Source of the DNA: Sphingomonas kaistensis
GTDB taxonomy: Bacteria; Pseudomonadota; Alphaproteobacteria; Sphingomonadales; Sphingomonadaceae
NCBI RefSeq assembly: GCF_036884275.1
Contig: NZ_CP145607.1
Coordinates: 434,001 to 498,000 of the forward strand
DNA: 64,000 nt
Direction of reading: 5' to 3'
The position numbers were made by a program, and so were the translations under genes. Positions 51,552 through 61,052 of this stretch are shown in pieces. The notes below the pieces were generated by a model. It saw only the letters and a list, made by a program, of their open reading frames with translations, was not told the origin of the DNA and did no database searches. Position 1 is the stretch's first letter. Each line of letters opens with the position of its first letter.

Positions 51552-53309
51552 GTGCGCAAGGGCAACAGCCTGGAACATTTCCCCAATCTGGTCGCCATGT
51601 TCCTCGACCGGGTGCAGCAACGCGGCGACACGCCCTTCCTGTGGGCAAAGCGCGACGGGGCGTGGCAATCGATCAGCTACACCGAAGCCGCGCGCCAGGT
51701 CGCCGCTCTGTCGGACAGCCTGATCCGCCTCGGCTGCAAACCCGGCGACCGGGTCATGCTGGTCAGCGAAAACCGCCCCGAATGGCTGATCGCCGATCTC
51801 GCGATCATGGCCGCGGGCTGTGTCACGGTGCCGACCTACACCACCAACACCACGCGCGATCACACCCATATCCTGACCAACTCGGGCGCCCGCGCGGTGA
51901 TCGTGTCGAGCCAGAAGCTGGCCAAGGCGCTCGTCCCGGCGGTGCTGTTCTCGTCCGATTGCCACGACGTCATCGGGATCGAGGACATCCGCACCGGCCA
52001 GGCGGTCAACGGCGCCAAGTTCCATGTCTGGTCCGATCTCGTCGCCGACGGCGGCAGCCTCGACGCGGTGCGGGCGCGCATCGCGACCATGCAGCGCGAG
52101 GACCTTGCCTGCATCATCTACACCAGCGGCACCGGCGGCGCCCCGCGCGGCGTTCGCCAGCACCACGGCGCGATTCTCCACAACACCGCCGCCTGTATCG
52201 ACGTCATCGCCAACGACTTCGGCTGGGACGACGAGGTGTTCCTGTCGTTCCTCCCCGCCAGCCACGCTTACGAGCATTCAGGCGGGCAGATGTTCCCGAT
52301 CGCGCTCGGCGCGCAAATCTACTTCGCCGAAAGCCTCGAAAAGCTTGCCGCCAATATCGAGGAAGTGCGTCCGACCCTGATGGTGGTCGTCCCCCGCCTG
52401 TTCGAAATGCTGCGCCAGCGGATGCTCAAGACCATCGAAAAGCAGGGCGGGGTCGCCGCCAAACTGCTCGATCGCGCGCTCGCCATCGGCAAGGAGCGCT
52501 ACGACAAAGGCTCGATTCCCGTGAAGGACTGGCCCGCCGACCTTGCCGTGCGGATGCTCCTGAAGCGCAAGGTGTCGAACAAGTTCGGCGGCCGGATCAA
52601 GGCGATGGTCTCAGGCGGCGCGCCGCTCAATCCCGATGTCGGGCTGTTCTTCCACTCGCTCGGAATCACCATGCTGCAGGGCTATGGCCAGACCGAGGCC
52701 GGGCCGGTGATCAGCTGCAATCGGCCCAAGGTCGGGATCCGCATGGACACGGTCGGCCCGCCCTTGCTCAACACCGAAGTCCGCTTCGCCGAGGACGGCG
52801 AATTGCTGGTGCGCGGCGAGCTCGTCATGCACGGCTATTGGAACAATGAGGAAGAAACGGCGCGGGTCTTGAAGGACGGATGGCTGCACACCGGCGACGT
52901 CGGCCATTTCGACGAGGCGGGGCGGATCGTCATTACCGACCGCAAGAAGGATCTGATCGTCAACGACAAGGGCGACAATGTCTCGCCCCAGCGGGTCGAG
53001 GGGATGCTGACGCTCCAGCCCGAGATCGCGCAGGCGATGGTCTATGGCGACCGCCGCCCGCATCTCGTCGCGCTGCTGGTGCCCGAGCCCGATGTGAAGG
53101 GCGACGAAGCCGCGGTCCGCGCCACGCTTCAAAAGGCGGTCGATCGGGTGAATGCGGAACTCAGCGTGATCGAAAAGGTCCGCCGCTTCGCCCTCGCCGA
53201 CGAGCCGTTCAGCGTCGACAACGAGCAGATGACGCCGAGCATGAAGATCCGCCGTCACGTGCTGAAAGGCGTCTACGGCGAGCGGCTCGACGGCCTTTAC
53301 GGCAAATGA
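51552..53309 (+). CDS. AMP-forming long-chain acyl-CoA ligase
   Basis: A 585-residue adenylate-forming enzyme that activates fatty acids to acyl-CoA for beta-oxidation or lipid synthesis. The P-loop reads YTSGTGGAPRG, with Gly for the second Thr and Arg for the usual Lys. GYGQTEAGPVISCN is the adenine-contact motif, WLHTGDVGHFDEAGRIVITDRKKDLI the hinge motif, and the C-terminal catalytic Lys region is in MTPSMKIRRH. Length fits the FadD/long-chain family with an N-terminal domain. It has a GTG start. Confidence 0.92.
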   Translation: MRKGNSLEHFPNLVAMFLDRVQQRGDTPFLWAKRDGAWQSISYTEAARQVAALSDSLIRLGCKPGDRVMLVSENRPEWLIADLAIMAAGCVTVPTYTTNTTRDHTHILTNSGARAVIVSSQKLAKALVPAVLFSSDCHDVIGIEDIRTGQAVNGAKFHVWSDLVADGGSLDAVRARIATMQREDLACIIYTSGTGGAPRGVRQHHGAILHNTAACIDVIANDFGWDDEVFLSFLPASHAYEHSGGQMFPIALGAQIYFAESLEKLAANIEEVRPTLMVVVPRLFEMLRQRMLKTIEKQGGVAAKLLDRALAIGKERYDKGSIPVKDWPADLAVRMLLKRKVSNKFGGRIKAMVSGGAPLNPDVGLFFHSLGITMLQGYGQTEAGPVISCNRPKVGIRMDTVGPPLLNTEVRFAEDGELLVRGELVMHGYWNNEEETARVLKDGWLHTGDVGHFDEAGRIVITDRKKDLIVNDKGDNVSPQRVEGMLTLQPEIAQAMVYGDRRPHLVALLVPEPDVKGDEAAVRATLQKAVDRVNAELSVIEKVRRFALADEPFSVDNEQMTPSMKIRRHVLKGVYGERLDGLYGK

Positions 53310-53316
53310 GCCGGCG

Positions 53317-53745
53317 TCAGCGGCGGACGCCGGGGCCCGTGTAGGGCACGAAGTCGCCGAGCGAGCAGCTGCCGACGGTGAAGCCCTGGCTGGTGTCGAT
53401 CACCTGGGCGATCTCGCCGCTGCACAGGTTGGAGCCGAATTGCCGCGTCAGGAGCGCGGTGCCCGGACGGCCAAGGCTGTTGCACCCGCCCCGCAGATCG
53501 TTGCGCCAGACCCGGTTGGCGCCGTCGCGGAAGAGGATGGTGTTTTCGTCGATCACCACCATGTCGTTGCGGCGATAGGTCGGCAGGCAGGACACCGGCT
53601 TGCCCGGCGTACGCCCGTCGAGATAGCGCGCCAGGTCCGCCATCGCCTTGGGTGAGCGCTCCACAGGCTGCATGGTCGTGGCGCAGGCGGCAAGCGCACC
53701 GGCCGAGGCCAGGATGGTGAGGGAAGCAAGGGTCAGGCGTTGCAT
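53317..53745 (-). CDS. DUF6491-like exported lipoprotein
   Basis: A 142-residue protein with a signal ending at ALAAC (lipobox Cys21). The mature domain contains four cysteines and the strand-loop segment IDENTILFRDGANRVWRNDL, which I associate with the DUF6491 family. Family function is unknown. It is convergent with the acyl-CoA ligase, 7 bases apart. Confidence 0.68.
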   Translation of the reverse strand: MQRLTLASLTILASAGALAACATTMQPVERSPKAMADLARYLDGRTPGKPVSCLPTYRRNDMVVIDENTILFRDGANRVWRNDLRGGCNSLGRPGTALLTRQFGSNLCSGEIAQVIDTSQGFTVGSCSLGDFVPYTGPGVRR

Positions 53746-53810
53746 GGCGGCGGGTCCTCGGGGCTTTTGGTCACGTGAAGAACGCCTGAACAGGGTTGCA
53801 GTCTCCCCGC

Positions 53811-54527
53811 TTAACGAAAGCTGTCCTTGGCGGCGCGCAGCCGGGCGAATTCGGCGGCGTTGTCGGCACGCAGGAACAGGTTGCTCGCCCGCTCCTCGGC
53901 GATGGTGGTCGGCACGGTCGGGCGGCCGGCGTCACGCAGCGCGGTGACCTCGGCCAACCGCCGCTCGATCGCCGCGTCGCCCGGCGCCTTGGCCGCCAGG
54001 AACCGATAGTTGCCGAGCGTATATTCATGCGCGGGATAGACGATCATCTCGTCGGGCAAGGTGCCGAGCCGCTGGAGCGAGGCGTGCATCTGGTCGGGCG
54101 TGCCTTCGAACAAGCGCCCGCAGCCGCCGGCGAACAGGGTGTCGCCGACAAAGGCGTGGCCATCAAGGATGAAGGCGATGTGGCCGAGCGTGTGGCCGGG
54201 GACGTGCCACACTTCGGCCTCGGCGCTGCCGACCTGCACCTTGTCGCCGTCGGCAAGGCCGTGATCGAGCCCGGCGAACTTGTCGCGCTCGGCTTCCGGG
54301 CCCCAGACCTTGGCGCCGGTCGCGGCGACCACCGCGGGGATGCCAGCGGTGTGATCGGGGTGCCAGTGGGTGATCAGCACCTGGTCGATCGTCCACCCGC
54401 GCGCCGCCGCACCGTCCAGCGCGACCTGTGCGTCGCCGGGATCGACGACGGCGGTGTGGCCGCTATTCTCGTCGTGCAACAGCCAGACGTAATTGTCGCT
54501 GAGCGCGGGAAGCGCGACCGCCTGCAT
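53811..54527 (-). CDS. gloB: Hydroxyacylglutathione hydrolase (glyoxalase II)
   Basis: A 238-residue cytoplasmic zinc hydrolase that splits S-lactoylglutathione to D-lactate and glutathione. The metallo-beta-lactamase motif is THWHPDH in DQVLITHWHPDHTAGIP. GHTLGHI supplies the next His, VGDTLFAGGCGRLFEGTP the bridging Asp, and VYPAHEYTLGN the last His. The C-terminal glutathione-contact domain is present. It starts one base into the gloA stop (TGATG). Confidence 0.95.
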   Translation of the reverse strand: MQAVALPALSDNYVWLLHDENSGHTAVVDPGDAQVALDGAAARGWTIDQVLITHWHPDHTAGIPAVVAATGAKVWGPEAERDKFAGLDHGLADGDKVQVGSAEAEVWHVPGHTLGHIAFILDGHAFVGDTLFAGGCGRLFEGTPDQMHASLQRLGTLPDEMIVYPAHEYTLGNYRFLAAKAPGDAAIERRLAEVTALRDAGRPTVPTTIAEERASNLFLRADNAAEFARLRAAKDSFR

Positions 54528-54943
54528 CACCAGACGCCGATGTTGGGCATCGACTTCCACGGTTCGGCGGGCGTCTGCGCACCGCCCTTGTTGAGCAATT
54601 CGATCGAAATGTTGTCGGGGGTGCGAACGAACGCCATGCGTCCTTCGCGCGGCGGGCGATTGATGGTGACACCGGCGTCCATCAGCCGCTGGCAGGTCGC
54701 GTAGACGTCGTCGACCTCGTAAGCGAGATGCCCGAAATTGCGGCCGCCGTCATACTCCTCAGGGTCCCAATTGTGGGTCAGCTCGACCTCGCCGCCTTCG
54801 TCGCCGGGCACGCCGAGAAAGATCAGGGTGAAACGGCCCGCTTCATTCTCGATCCGCCGGCGCTCTTCGAGGCCGAGGAGGTTGAAGAAACGGATGGTGG
54901 CGTCGGGGTCGGTGACCCGGATCATGGTGTGTAGGAATTTCAT
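54527..54943 (-). CDS. gloA: Lactoylglutathione lyase (glyoxalase I)
   Basis: A 138-residue cytoplasmic metalloenzyme that converts the methylglyoxal-glutathione hemithioacetal to S-lactoylglutathione. The two betaalphabetabetabeta modules are visible with HTMIRVTDPDATIRFF (metal His), ELTHNWDPEEYDGG (metal Glu), FGHLAYEVDDV (metal His) and AFVRTPDNISIELLN (metal Glu). All four ligands are present. It starts three bases inside the upstream hydrolase stop. Confidence 0.96.
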   Translation of the reverse strand: MKFLHTMIRVTDPDATIRFFNLLGLEERRRIENEAGRFTLIFLGVPGDEGGEVELTHNWDPEEYDGGRNFGHLAYEVDDVYATCQRLMDAGVTINRPPREGRMAFVRTPDNISIELLNKGGAQTPAEPWKSMPNIGVW

Positions 54944-55701
54944 AGGGGCGATTTGGGTGCTCTGGCACCCGCTGCCAAGGCCATGACAGTGGTTTCTAGC
55001 AGGGCCAGTTCGTGCGGCGCGGACAGGCGGTGGGTGCCGCCCTTCACTACCGTGACCTGAACATCGTGCGAAGTCAGCGCGTCCTTGAGGCGAATGGCGA
55101 TCTCCAGCGGCACTTCGGCGTCCCGGTCGCCGTGTAGCAAGCGCACCGGCCCCTCGAACCGCACCGGTCGCTCGAGCAGCCGCAACCGTTCGCCCGATCG
55201 CCACAGCCTGAGCGTCGTCAGCTCCGCCTCGCCGCCATAAGGGTTGTCGCGGCGAAGCTCTCCGGCTTCAGCCAGCGCCGCCTTGTCGGCATCGCTATAG
55301 CCCCAGTCGGTGAAATCGGGCGCAGCGGCGATGCCGACCAATGCTTGGACCCGATCGCCCAGTCGCTCGGCGAGATGCAGCATCAGCCAGCCGCCCATCG
55401 ACGAGCCGATCACGATCAGCGGGCCGTCGGTCAGCGCGGCCGCGGCCAGCGCGTCGTCCAGCCAATCCTCCAGCGTGAAGTCGACAAAGCCGCCCTCGGA
55501 CTCGCCCGTGCCGCGATAATCGAAGCGGAGAATGCCGAGACCCTCGCGCTCGGCCAGCGCATCGAGTGCCAGCGCCTTCGATCCCATCATGTCCGAGGCA
55601 TAGCCGGGCAGGAACAGGATGGTCGGCGTGTCCGCGACGGCGGGACGGTGGCGGACGGCGATGGCATGGCCGCTCGGCCGGGCGAGGTGCTGCAGGGTCA
55701 T
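54940..55701 (-). CDS. Alpha/beta hydrolase, ABHD10/palmitoyl-thioesterase-like
   Basis: A 253-residue cytoplasmic hydrolase. The nucleophile elbow GSSMGGWLMLHLAERL holds the catalytic Ser, LLHGDRDAEVPLEIAIRL holds the acidic residue and KGGTHRLSAPHEL the His. The oxyanion segment is FLPGYASDMMGSKA. The sequence resembles proteins related to ABHD10. It heads a three-gene operon with glyoxalases I and II (ATGA and TGATG overlaps), suggesting hydrolysis of thioesters or reactive-carbonyl products. Confidence 0.87.
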   Translation of the reverse strand: MTLQHLARPSGHAIAVRHRPAVADTPTILFLPGYASDMMGSKALALDALAEREGLGILRFDYRGTGESEGGFVDFTLEDWLDDALAAAALTDGPLIVIGSSMGGWLMLHLAERLGDRVQALVGIAAAPDFTDWGYSDADKAALAEAGELRRDNPYGGEAELTTLRLWRSGERLRLLERPVRFEGPVRLLHGDRDAEVPLEIAIRLKDALTSHDVQVTVVKGGTHRLSAPHELALLETTVMALAAGARAPKSPL

Positions 55702-55728
55702 GGTCAAGCCACCTAGCCGACGGCGGCG

Positions 55729-56058
55729 TCAGCGGCGAGCGGGCTGCTCGTTATCGATCCAGCCCTTGGGCGCGGTGCCGATCTCGACCTCGATTGGTTC
55801 GCGCGGCTGCGCCGGCTGGGGCGCCGGGCGGCCGGGCCAGGCGAGCACGATGATCGCCGCCGCCAATACGGCCAGCCCGATCATCAACGCGGCATAGGGA
55901 ATGACGTCGAGAAACGGTCGCGGAGCTGCCTCCTCGTCGTCGTTCGCGGCCGGCTGGAAGCTCTTGAACGACCGTCGCCCGCTGCGGCGGGAACGGCGCG
56001 GCGGCCAATAATCTTCGGGGCGGGTCCAGACCCGTGCTTTCTCGTCGGGGATCGGCAT
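55729..56058 (-). CDS. Hypothetical single-pass membrane protein
   Basis: A 109-residue protein with a basic N-terminal cytoplasmic half ([13 protein letters not shown]), one hydrophobic helix (about residues 55-77, PYAALMIGLAVLAAAIIVLAW) and a short proline-rich tail. No family recognised. It lies 27 bases upstream of the hydrolase start on the same strand. Confidence 0.58.
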   Translation of the reverse strand: MPIPDEKARVWTRPEDYWPPRRSRRSGRRSFKSFQPAANDDEEAAPRPFLDVIPYAALMIGLAVLAAAIIVLAWPGRPAPQPAQPREPIEVEIGTAPKGWIDNEQPARR

Positions 56059-56149
56059 GGTTGCTGGGGCAACGCACCACGTGCCGCATGGCTTCGCTGT
56101 TCGCCGCAAAGTCGGGCCGCCGGTCGCGCTTTGTGCCCAACCCGTGGCC

Positions 56150-56581
56150 TCAATGCAGCAGCCGGCGCTGATCGAACAGCGCGAACCCGCTGGTGGTCGC
56201 GGCGCGGGCGAAGTGACGGGCATGGGCCAGCACCAGTTGCAGCTCGGTATAAAGCCGATCCCACAGGGTGCGGGGGATCAGCAGCCGTTCGCCGCCCTGG
56301 ACCAGCTCGATGCGGATCTCCCCGCCGCGCGCGCCGAGCCGCATCGCCAGCGGATAATCGCCAAGGCAGCTTTCCTCCGGCAGCTCGCCGACCGGCGTTA
56401 CCCGCGCGCTCATCAGAAAGGCCGCGAGCAGTTCGGCGGCGTAGAGATCGAGAATGACCGTCGCCGGATTGGCCCGCTCGGGATCGCCGAGGCGCAGCAG
56501 CGGACCGTAGCCGCTTTCGCCCGCCGAAAAGCGGAGACGAAGCCGAGGCCCGTCGCGGTGGATGATGTCGCGCACTCGCAT
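56150..56581 (-). CDS. Hypothetical protein
   Basis: A 143-residue soluble protein with alternating beta and helical segments (IRIELVQGGERLLIPRTLW, then TELQLVLAHARHF). I recognise no family. It is the gene next to the flagellin remnant and on the same strand, with its own ATG. Possibly a former neighbour of flagellar genes, but nothing in the sequence proves this. Confidence 0.55.
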   Translation of the reverse strand: MRVRDIIHRDGPRLRLRFSAGESGYGPLLRLGDPERANPATVILDLYAAELLAAFLMSARVTPVGELPEESCLGDYPLAMRLGARGGEIRIELVQGGERLLIPRTLWDRLYTELQLVLAHARHFARAATTSGFALFDQRRLLH

Positions 56582-56614
56582 GATGAGAAGGTCCTGCCGC
56601 GCTGCCGGCGGTGG

Positions 56615-56660
56615 GGTAAACGAAAAGGGCCGGGGCGATCATGACCTTCGCCCCGGCCCT
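56615..56660 (-). terminator. Rho-independent terminator of the flagellin gene
   Basis: On the minus strand a 12-bp perfect stem (AGGGCCGGGGCG at 56649-56660 read as complement, pairing with 56626-56637) with an 11-base loop is followed by TTTTCGTTT. It lies 47 bases downstream of the flagellin remnant's stop codon and faces the right way. It survived although most of the gene is gone. Confidence 0.85.
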
Positions 56661-56706
56661 CCGGTGGCCGGCCCCGGGGGTGACCGACCGGTTGCCTCAG
56701 CTCCGC

Positions 56707-56880
56707 TTAGCGGAACAGCGACATGATCGCCTGCGGCGCCTGGTTGGCGATCGACAGCGCCTGGACACCGAGCTGCTGCTTGACCTGGAGGGCCTGCAGC
56801 TTGGCGCTTTCCTTGGCGAGGTCGGCGTCGACCAGATTCCCGACCGAGGACTCGACGACGTCGCTGAGCTTGCTGGTACC
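56707..56880 (-). pseudogene. fliC: Flagellin gene remnant (3' end only)
   Basis: The last about 57 residues of flagellin are preserved: [19 protein letters not shown] and then [20 protein letters not shown], the typical flagellin C-terminal D0 helix with its stop codon and a terminator downstream. The 5' portion (normally about 200 or more residues) is missing. The frame runs beyond 56880 only as antisense of flgD. The break lies within the GGTACC at 56875-56880. Confidence 0.88.
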
Positions 56881-56886
56881 CAGCAA
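56870..56886. repeat. 7-bp inverted repeat at the fliC/flgD junction
   Basis: TTGCTGG-TAC-CCAGCAA spans exactly the join between the flagellin remnant (left, minus strand) and the flgD remnant (right, plus strand). It contains the palindrome GGTACC. It may mark the recombination joint. Confidence 0.75.
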
Positions 56887-57378
56887 CTGGTTCAATATTC
56901 GCAGGTCGAACAATCGATCCAGCAGACCGGCGTGCTGCGCAACATGCTCGACCGGATGTCGTCCGACGATCTCACCAGCGCCGGCCAGTTGATCGGCAAG
57001 ACCGCCGAATTCGACAGCTCGATCGCCGGCCTGACCGCCTCGACGCCGGCCGAATGGCGCTGGACCTTTGCCGGAAGGCCAGCGACGGTTGAAGCCGAAA
57101 TCCTCGACAGTAGCGGCCGGGTGGTGGCGAGCCCGCGGGTAGCGGTGGACTCGAGCGGCACCCTTCGCTGGGACGGCGTGCTGCCTTCCGGCGCGCGTGC
57201 TCCCGAAGGCGCTTACAGCCTGAAGCTCGTCGCCAGGACCGCGGACGGCAGCGAGCTCGGCTCGACCCTCAACAGCCTCGGCAAGGTACAGGAAGTGGTG
57301 AGCCGCGAAGGCGAATTATGGGCCGGCCTCGGCGGCGCCGCGCTGCCGCTTGCCAACCTGACGAGGATCGCCGCCTAG
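56881..57378 (+). pseudogene. flgD: flgD remnant (flagellar hook capping protein, 5' end missing)
   Basis: About 165 residues remain, starting [19 protein letters not shown] and including the Ig-like/TIGFR domain with [20 protein letters not shown], then [20 protein letters not shown], and a stop at 57378. The first about 60 residues, including the conserved hook-targeting helix, are absent. The upstream open frame is only the antisense of flagellin. It is convergent with uvrB, 8 bases apart. Confidence 0.87.
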
Positions 57379-57386
57379 CGCGCGAC

Positions 57387-59588
57387 TCACCGCTTCGCGC
57401 GCTTGTTCATCCGCATCTGCTGCTGCTTGCCGTAGCGCGTCTTTCGCGTGCCGGGCTTGCCCTCGGTCGAATGTCCGACCCGCGGTGCGGCGCGCTGGTG
57501 ATCGGGGATGCCGAGCTCGTCTTCTTCCAGCTTGCGGATCTCATCGCGAAGTCGCCCGGCTTCCTCGAACTCAAGGTCGGCCGCGGCCTTACGCATCCGT
57601 GATTCCAGGTCGCTGATGTAGGCCCGCAGATTGTGCCCGACGAGGTGCGGCGTGTCGGGATCGCCGGTGTCGACCACCACCCCGTCGCGGGTCGAGACGT
57701 GGGCGATGATGTCGCTGATGTCGCGCTTGATGGTCGCGGGCGTGATGCCATGCTCGAGGTTGTAAGCCTCCTGCCGCTCGCGCCGACGGTTGGTTTCGTT
57801 GAGCGCGCGCTCCATCGATCCGGTGATGCTGTCGGCGTACAGGATCACCCGCCCATCGACGTTACGCGCGGCGCGGCCGATGGTCTGGATGAGGCTGGTT
57901 TCGGAGCGCAGAAACCCTTCCTTGTCCGCATCGAGGATCGCGACCAGCCCGCATTCTGGGATGTCGAGGCCCTCGCGCAGCAGGTTGATCCCGACCAGCA
58001 CGTCGTACACCCCGAGCCGGAGATCACGGATCAGCTCGATGCGCTCCAGCGTCTCGACGTCCGAGTGCATGTAGCGGACCTTAAGGCCCGCCTCGTGCAG
58101 ATATTCGGTGAGGTCCTCGGCCATGCGCTTGGTCAGCGTGGTGACCAGCGTCCGATACCCCGCCTTCGCGGTCTTGCGCGCTTCGTTGACAAGGTCATCG
58201 ACCTGATCCTCAACCGGCTTAATCTCCACCGGCGGATCGATCAGCCCGGTCGGGCGGATCACCTGCTCGGAGAACACGCCGCCGGTTTCGGTCATTTCCC
58301 ACGGCCCTGGCGTCGCGCTGACGAACACCGACTGCGGGCGCATCGCGTCCCATTCGTTGAAGCGCAGCGGGCGGTTGTCGATGCAGCTCGGCAGGCGGAA
58401 GCCATATTCGGCCAGCGTGATCTTCCGCCGGTGATCGCCCCGCGCCATCGCGCCGATCTGCGGCACCGTCTGGTGACTTTCGTCAACGAACAGCAGCGCG
58501 TTGTCGGGGAGATATTCGAACAATGTCGGCGGCGGCTCGCCCGGTAGGCGCCCGGTCAGGAAGCGACTGTAATTCTCGATCCCCGCGCAGCTGCCAGTCG
58601 CCGCGATCATCTCGAGGTCGAAGTTGGTCCGCTGCTCGAGCCGCTGCGCCTCGAGATAGCGGCCTTCCGCGTTCAGCTCCTTCAGCCGCTCTTCCAGCTC
58701 ATGCCGGATCGCGCCCGCCGCCTGCTTCATCGTCGGCCCGGGCGTCACATAGTGGCTGTTGGCGTAGATCTTGATCGACGGCAGGCTGCCGACCTTCTTG
58801 CCGGTCAGCGGGTCGAATTCGACGATGTCCTCGATCTCGTCCCCGAAGAAAGAAATCCGCCACGCGCTGTCCTCATAGTGCGACGGAAACACCTCGAGGC
58901 TGTCGCCGCGCACCCGAAAATTGCCGCGCGCGAAAGCCGCGTCGTTGCGCTTGTACTGCAGCGCGACCAGCTTGCGGATGGTCTCGCGCTGATCGACCAG
59001 CTCCCCCTTCTTCAGGCTGAAGGTCATCGCCGAATAAGTCTCGACCGAGCCGATACCGTAGAGGCAGCTGACCGAGGCGACGATGATCACGTCGTCGCGC
59101 TCCAGCAGCGACCGGGTCGCCGAGTGGCGCATCCGGTCGATCGCCTCGTTCACGCTCGACTCCTTTTCGATGTAGGTGTCGGACCGCGGGACATAGGCTT
59201 CGGGCTGGTAATAATCGTAGTAGCTGACGAAATATTCGACCGCATTCTCCGGGAAGAAGCTCTTGAACTCCCCGTACAGCTGCGCCGCCAGGATCTTGTT
59301 GGGCGCCAGCACCAGCGCGGGACGCTGGGTGTGCTGGATGATCTGCGCCATGGTGTAGGTCTTGCCCGACCCGGTGACGCCGAGCAGCACCTGGCTTTTC
59401 TCCTGGCCCTCGCGAATGCCCTCGACCAGTTCGCGGATCGCGGTCGGCTGGTCGCCGGCGGGCTCGTAATCGCTCGTGAGCTTGAAGGGCCGTCCGCCCT
59501 CCGCCTTGTCGGGTCGGGCCGGCCGGTGAGGCACGAACTCGGCGCCGGTTTCGGGCTCGGCAAGGTTCGTGCGGATCTTGATTTCCAT
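57387..59588 (-). CDS. uvrB: Excinuclease ABC subunit B
   Basis: A 733-residue cytoplasmic DNA-repair helicase-like protein. Walker A GVTGSGKT is at residues 70-77, the beta-hairpin tyrosines are in [14 protein letters not shown], and helicase motifs include [17 protein letters not shown] and IGRAARN. The C-terminal UvrC-binding coiled coil is [17 protein letters not shown]. It starts at MEIKIRTNL; the longer frame upstream is not conserved. A complete enzyme of usual length. Confidence 0.97.
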   Translation of the reverse strand: MEIKIRTNLAEPETGAEFVPHRPARPDKAEGGRPFKLTSDYEPAGDQPTAIRELVEGIREGQEKSQVLLGVTGSGKTYTMAQIIQHTQRPALVLAPNKILAAQLYGEFKSFFPENAVEYFVSYYDYYQPEAYVPRSDTYIEKESSVNEAIDRMRHSATRSLLERDDVIIVASVSCLYGIGSVETYSAMTFSLKKGELVDQRETIRKLVALQYKRNDAAFARGNFRVRGDSLEVFPSHYEDSAWRISFFGDEIEDIVEFDPLTGKKVGSLPSIKIYANSHYVTPGPTMKQAAGAIRHELEERLKELNAEGRYLEAQRLEQRTNFDLEMIAATGSCAGIENYSRFLTGRLPGEPPPTLFEYLPDNALLFVDESHQTVPQIGAMARGDHRRKITLAEYGFRLPSCIDNRPLRFNEWDAMRPQSVFVSATPGPWEMTETGGVFSEQVIRPTGLIDPPVEIKPVEDQVDDLVNEARKTAKAGYRTLVTTLTKRMAEDLTEYLHEAGLKVRYMHSDVETLERIELIRDLRLGVYDVLVGINLLREGLDIPECGLVAILDADKEGFLRSETSLIQTIGRAARNVDGRVILYADSITGSMERALNETNRRRERQEAYNLEHGITPATIKRDISDIIAHVSTRDGVVVDTGDPDTPHLVGHNLRAYISDLESRMRKAAADLEFEEAGRLRDEIRKLEEDELGIPDHQRAAPRVGHSTEGKPGTRKTRYGKQQQMRMNKRAKR

Positions 59589-59692
59589 GCGAGAACATAT
59601 GGGGGCTGCGCGCGCTGGTCGCAATCGACCGCGACCCGATTGTCGGACGCACGCGGCGGTGCAAAGCTGCGCCGCGAGGGAGACTCGATTCC

Positions 59693-60592
59693 ATGAGCAA
59701 GGCCTGGCTTTCGAACAACGCAATCACGCTGGCCGGAGCGGCGGCCGTGCTGTGCGGCCTGCTGTTCCTGAGCCTGACCGGCGCGCCGCCGCGGCTGCTG
59801 CTGATCAACCTCGTCGCTTTAAGCGCCGGCATCGCGCTGCTGGCTATCGCGCGACTGCTTCCCGTGCCGAGCCTGCGGCCGCTGCTGCTGCTCGGCGCGG
59901 CCGCTGCAACGCTCGCGACCGCCCTGTTCGGCGTCACGGCGGAAGGCGCGGCGCGGTGGGTAATGGTCGGCGGCCTATCGCTTCAGCCAAGCCTGATCCT
60001 GCTGCCCGCCCTGCTCCTCGCGCACGTCACACGGCCCGACCGCTGGAGCAGCCTCGCCATCGCTCTCGCCGCCCTGGCAATGGCGCTGCAACCCGACCGC
60101 TCGCTCGCCGCCGCCATCGCGCTCGTCACCCTGACCGACGCCGCCTGCCGCCGCACCCCAACCGCCTGGCTCACCACGGCCGCGCCGCTGCTGGCGTTCG
60201 CCGTGACCGCCATCCGGCCTGACGATCTGCCGGCCGTCGCTCACGTCGACCAGATCCTGTGGACCTCCGTCGTCGACCAGCCGCTGGCCGCGCTCGCTAT
60301 CTGGACGGGCACCCTGCTGCTGTTCGTGCCCGCGCTCGTGCTGTGGCGGCGCGGCCTTGTAACGGAGGCCGCCGGCTTCACCACGCTGTGGGCCTGCCTC
60401 GTCGCTGCCGCGATGCTGCACAACTACCCGACCCCGCTGGTCGGCTATGGCGCAAGCAGCATTCTCGGCTACCTGCTCGTCGCGCTGACGCTGCCGCTCG
60501 GACGACAAAGTGCCGATCCCCAGACCAACCCGTCAGTCGCCGCCTTCGACGACACGTTGGGCATCTGGCGGGTCGCCGCCACGGTTCGCTGA
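59693..60592 (+). CDS. Short SEDS (FtsW/RodA)-like membrane protein
   Basis: A 299-residue protein with about eight hydrophobic helices. The segment [20 protein letters not shown] and then [10 protein letters not shown] match the SEDS pattern RRW..GG...QPSE....QPDxG, and [19 protein letters not shown] matches the C-terminal PFISYGGSS motif. The family usually has 370-400 residues and ten helices, so this protein is about 80 residues short, and several positions are substituted. It may be a diverged SEDS paralogue; polymerase activity is uncertain. Confidence 0.7.
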   Translation: MSKAWLSNNAITLAGAAAVLCGLLFLSLTGAPPRLLLINLVALSAGIALLAIARLLPVPSLRPLLLLGAAAATLATALFGVTAEGAARWVMVGGLSLQPSLILLPALLLAHVTRPDRWSSLAIALAALAMALQPDRSLAAAIALVTLTDAACRRTPTAWLTTAAPLLAFAVTAIRPDDLPAVAHVDQILWTSVVDQPLAALAIWTGTLLLFVPALVLWRRGLVTEAAGFTTLWACLVAAAMLHNYPTPLVGYGASSILGYLLVALTLPLGRQSADPQTNPSVAAFDDTLGIWRVAATVR

Positions 60593-60593
60593 C

Positions 60594-60998
60594 ATGGCCG
60601 AGAACAAGACCAAGCCGACCGGCGCCGACGTCACCGCCTTTCTCGACGCGATCGATCACCCGACCCGGCGCGAAGACGGCCACACCCTTCGCGCCCTGTT
60701 CGAACGCATCTCGGGTGAGCCCGCTACCTTATGGGGCCCCTCGATCATCGGCTTCGGCACTCACCACTACCGCACCGACGCCGGCCGCGGAGGTGATACG
60801 CCGCGCATCGCCTTCTCCTTACGCAAGGCGAGCCTCGTCCTCTATCTCCACCACTACGACGGCTACGACACCGACCTCGCCCGTCTCGGCAAGCACAAGA
60901 CGGGCAAAGGCTGCCTGTACGTCACCAAACTCGCCGACGTGGACGCCGCCGCCCTCGAAAACCTCGTCCGCAAGGCATGGGATCGGGCGGGCACCTGA
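60594..60998 (+). CDS. DUF1801 domain protein
   Basis: A 134-residue soluble protein of the DUF1801/YdhG-like fold. TPRIAFSLRKASLVLYLHHY and KTGKGCLYVTKLADVDAAAL are the core strands and helix. The family is used as a predicted enzyme-like domain without known function. It starts one base after the SEDS-like gene stop (TGACATG). Confidence 0.85.
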   Translation: MAENKTKPTGADVTAFLDAIDHPTRREDGHTLRALFERISGEPATLWGPSIIGFGTHHYRTDAGRGGDTPRIAFSLRKASLVLYLHHYDGYDTDLARLGKHKTGKGCLYVTKLADVDAAALENLVRKAWDRAGT

Positions 60999-61052
60999 GC
61001 ATCTCGGTCGGCGTCAGCAATTTGGCAACCGAACGCGGTTAATACCGTATCC

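Noticed and set aside
56641..57378. A 245-residue plus-strand protein beginning at 56641.
   Set aside because: Its first about 80 residues are antisense of the flagellin remnant and its terminator; only the flgD part after 56881 is meaningful.
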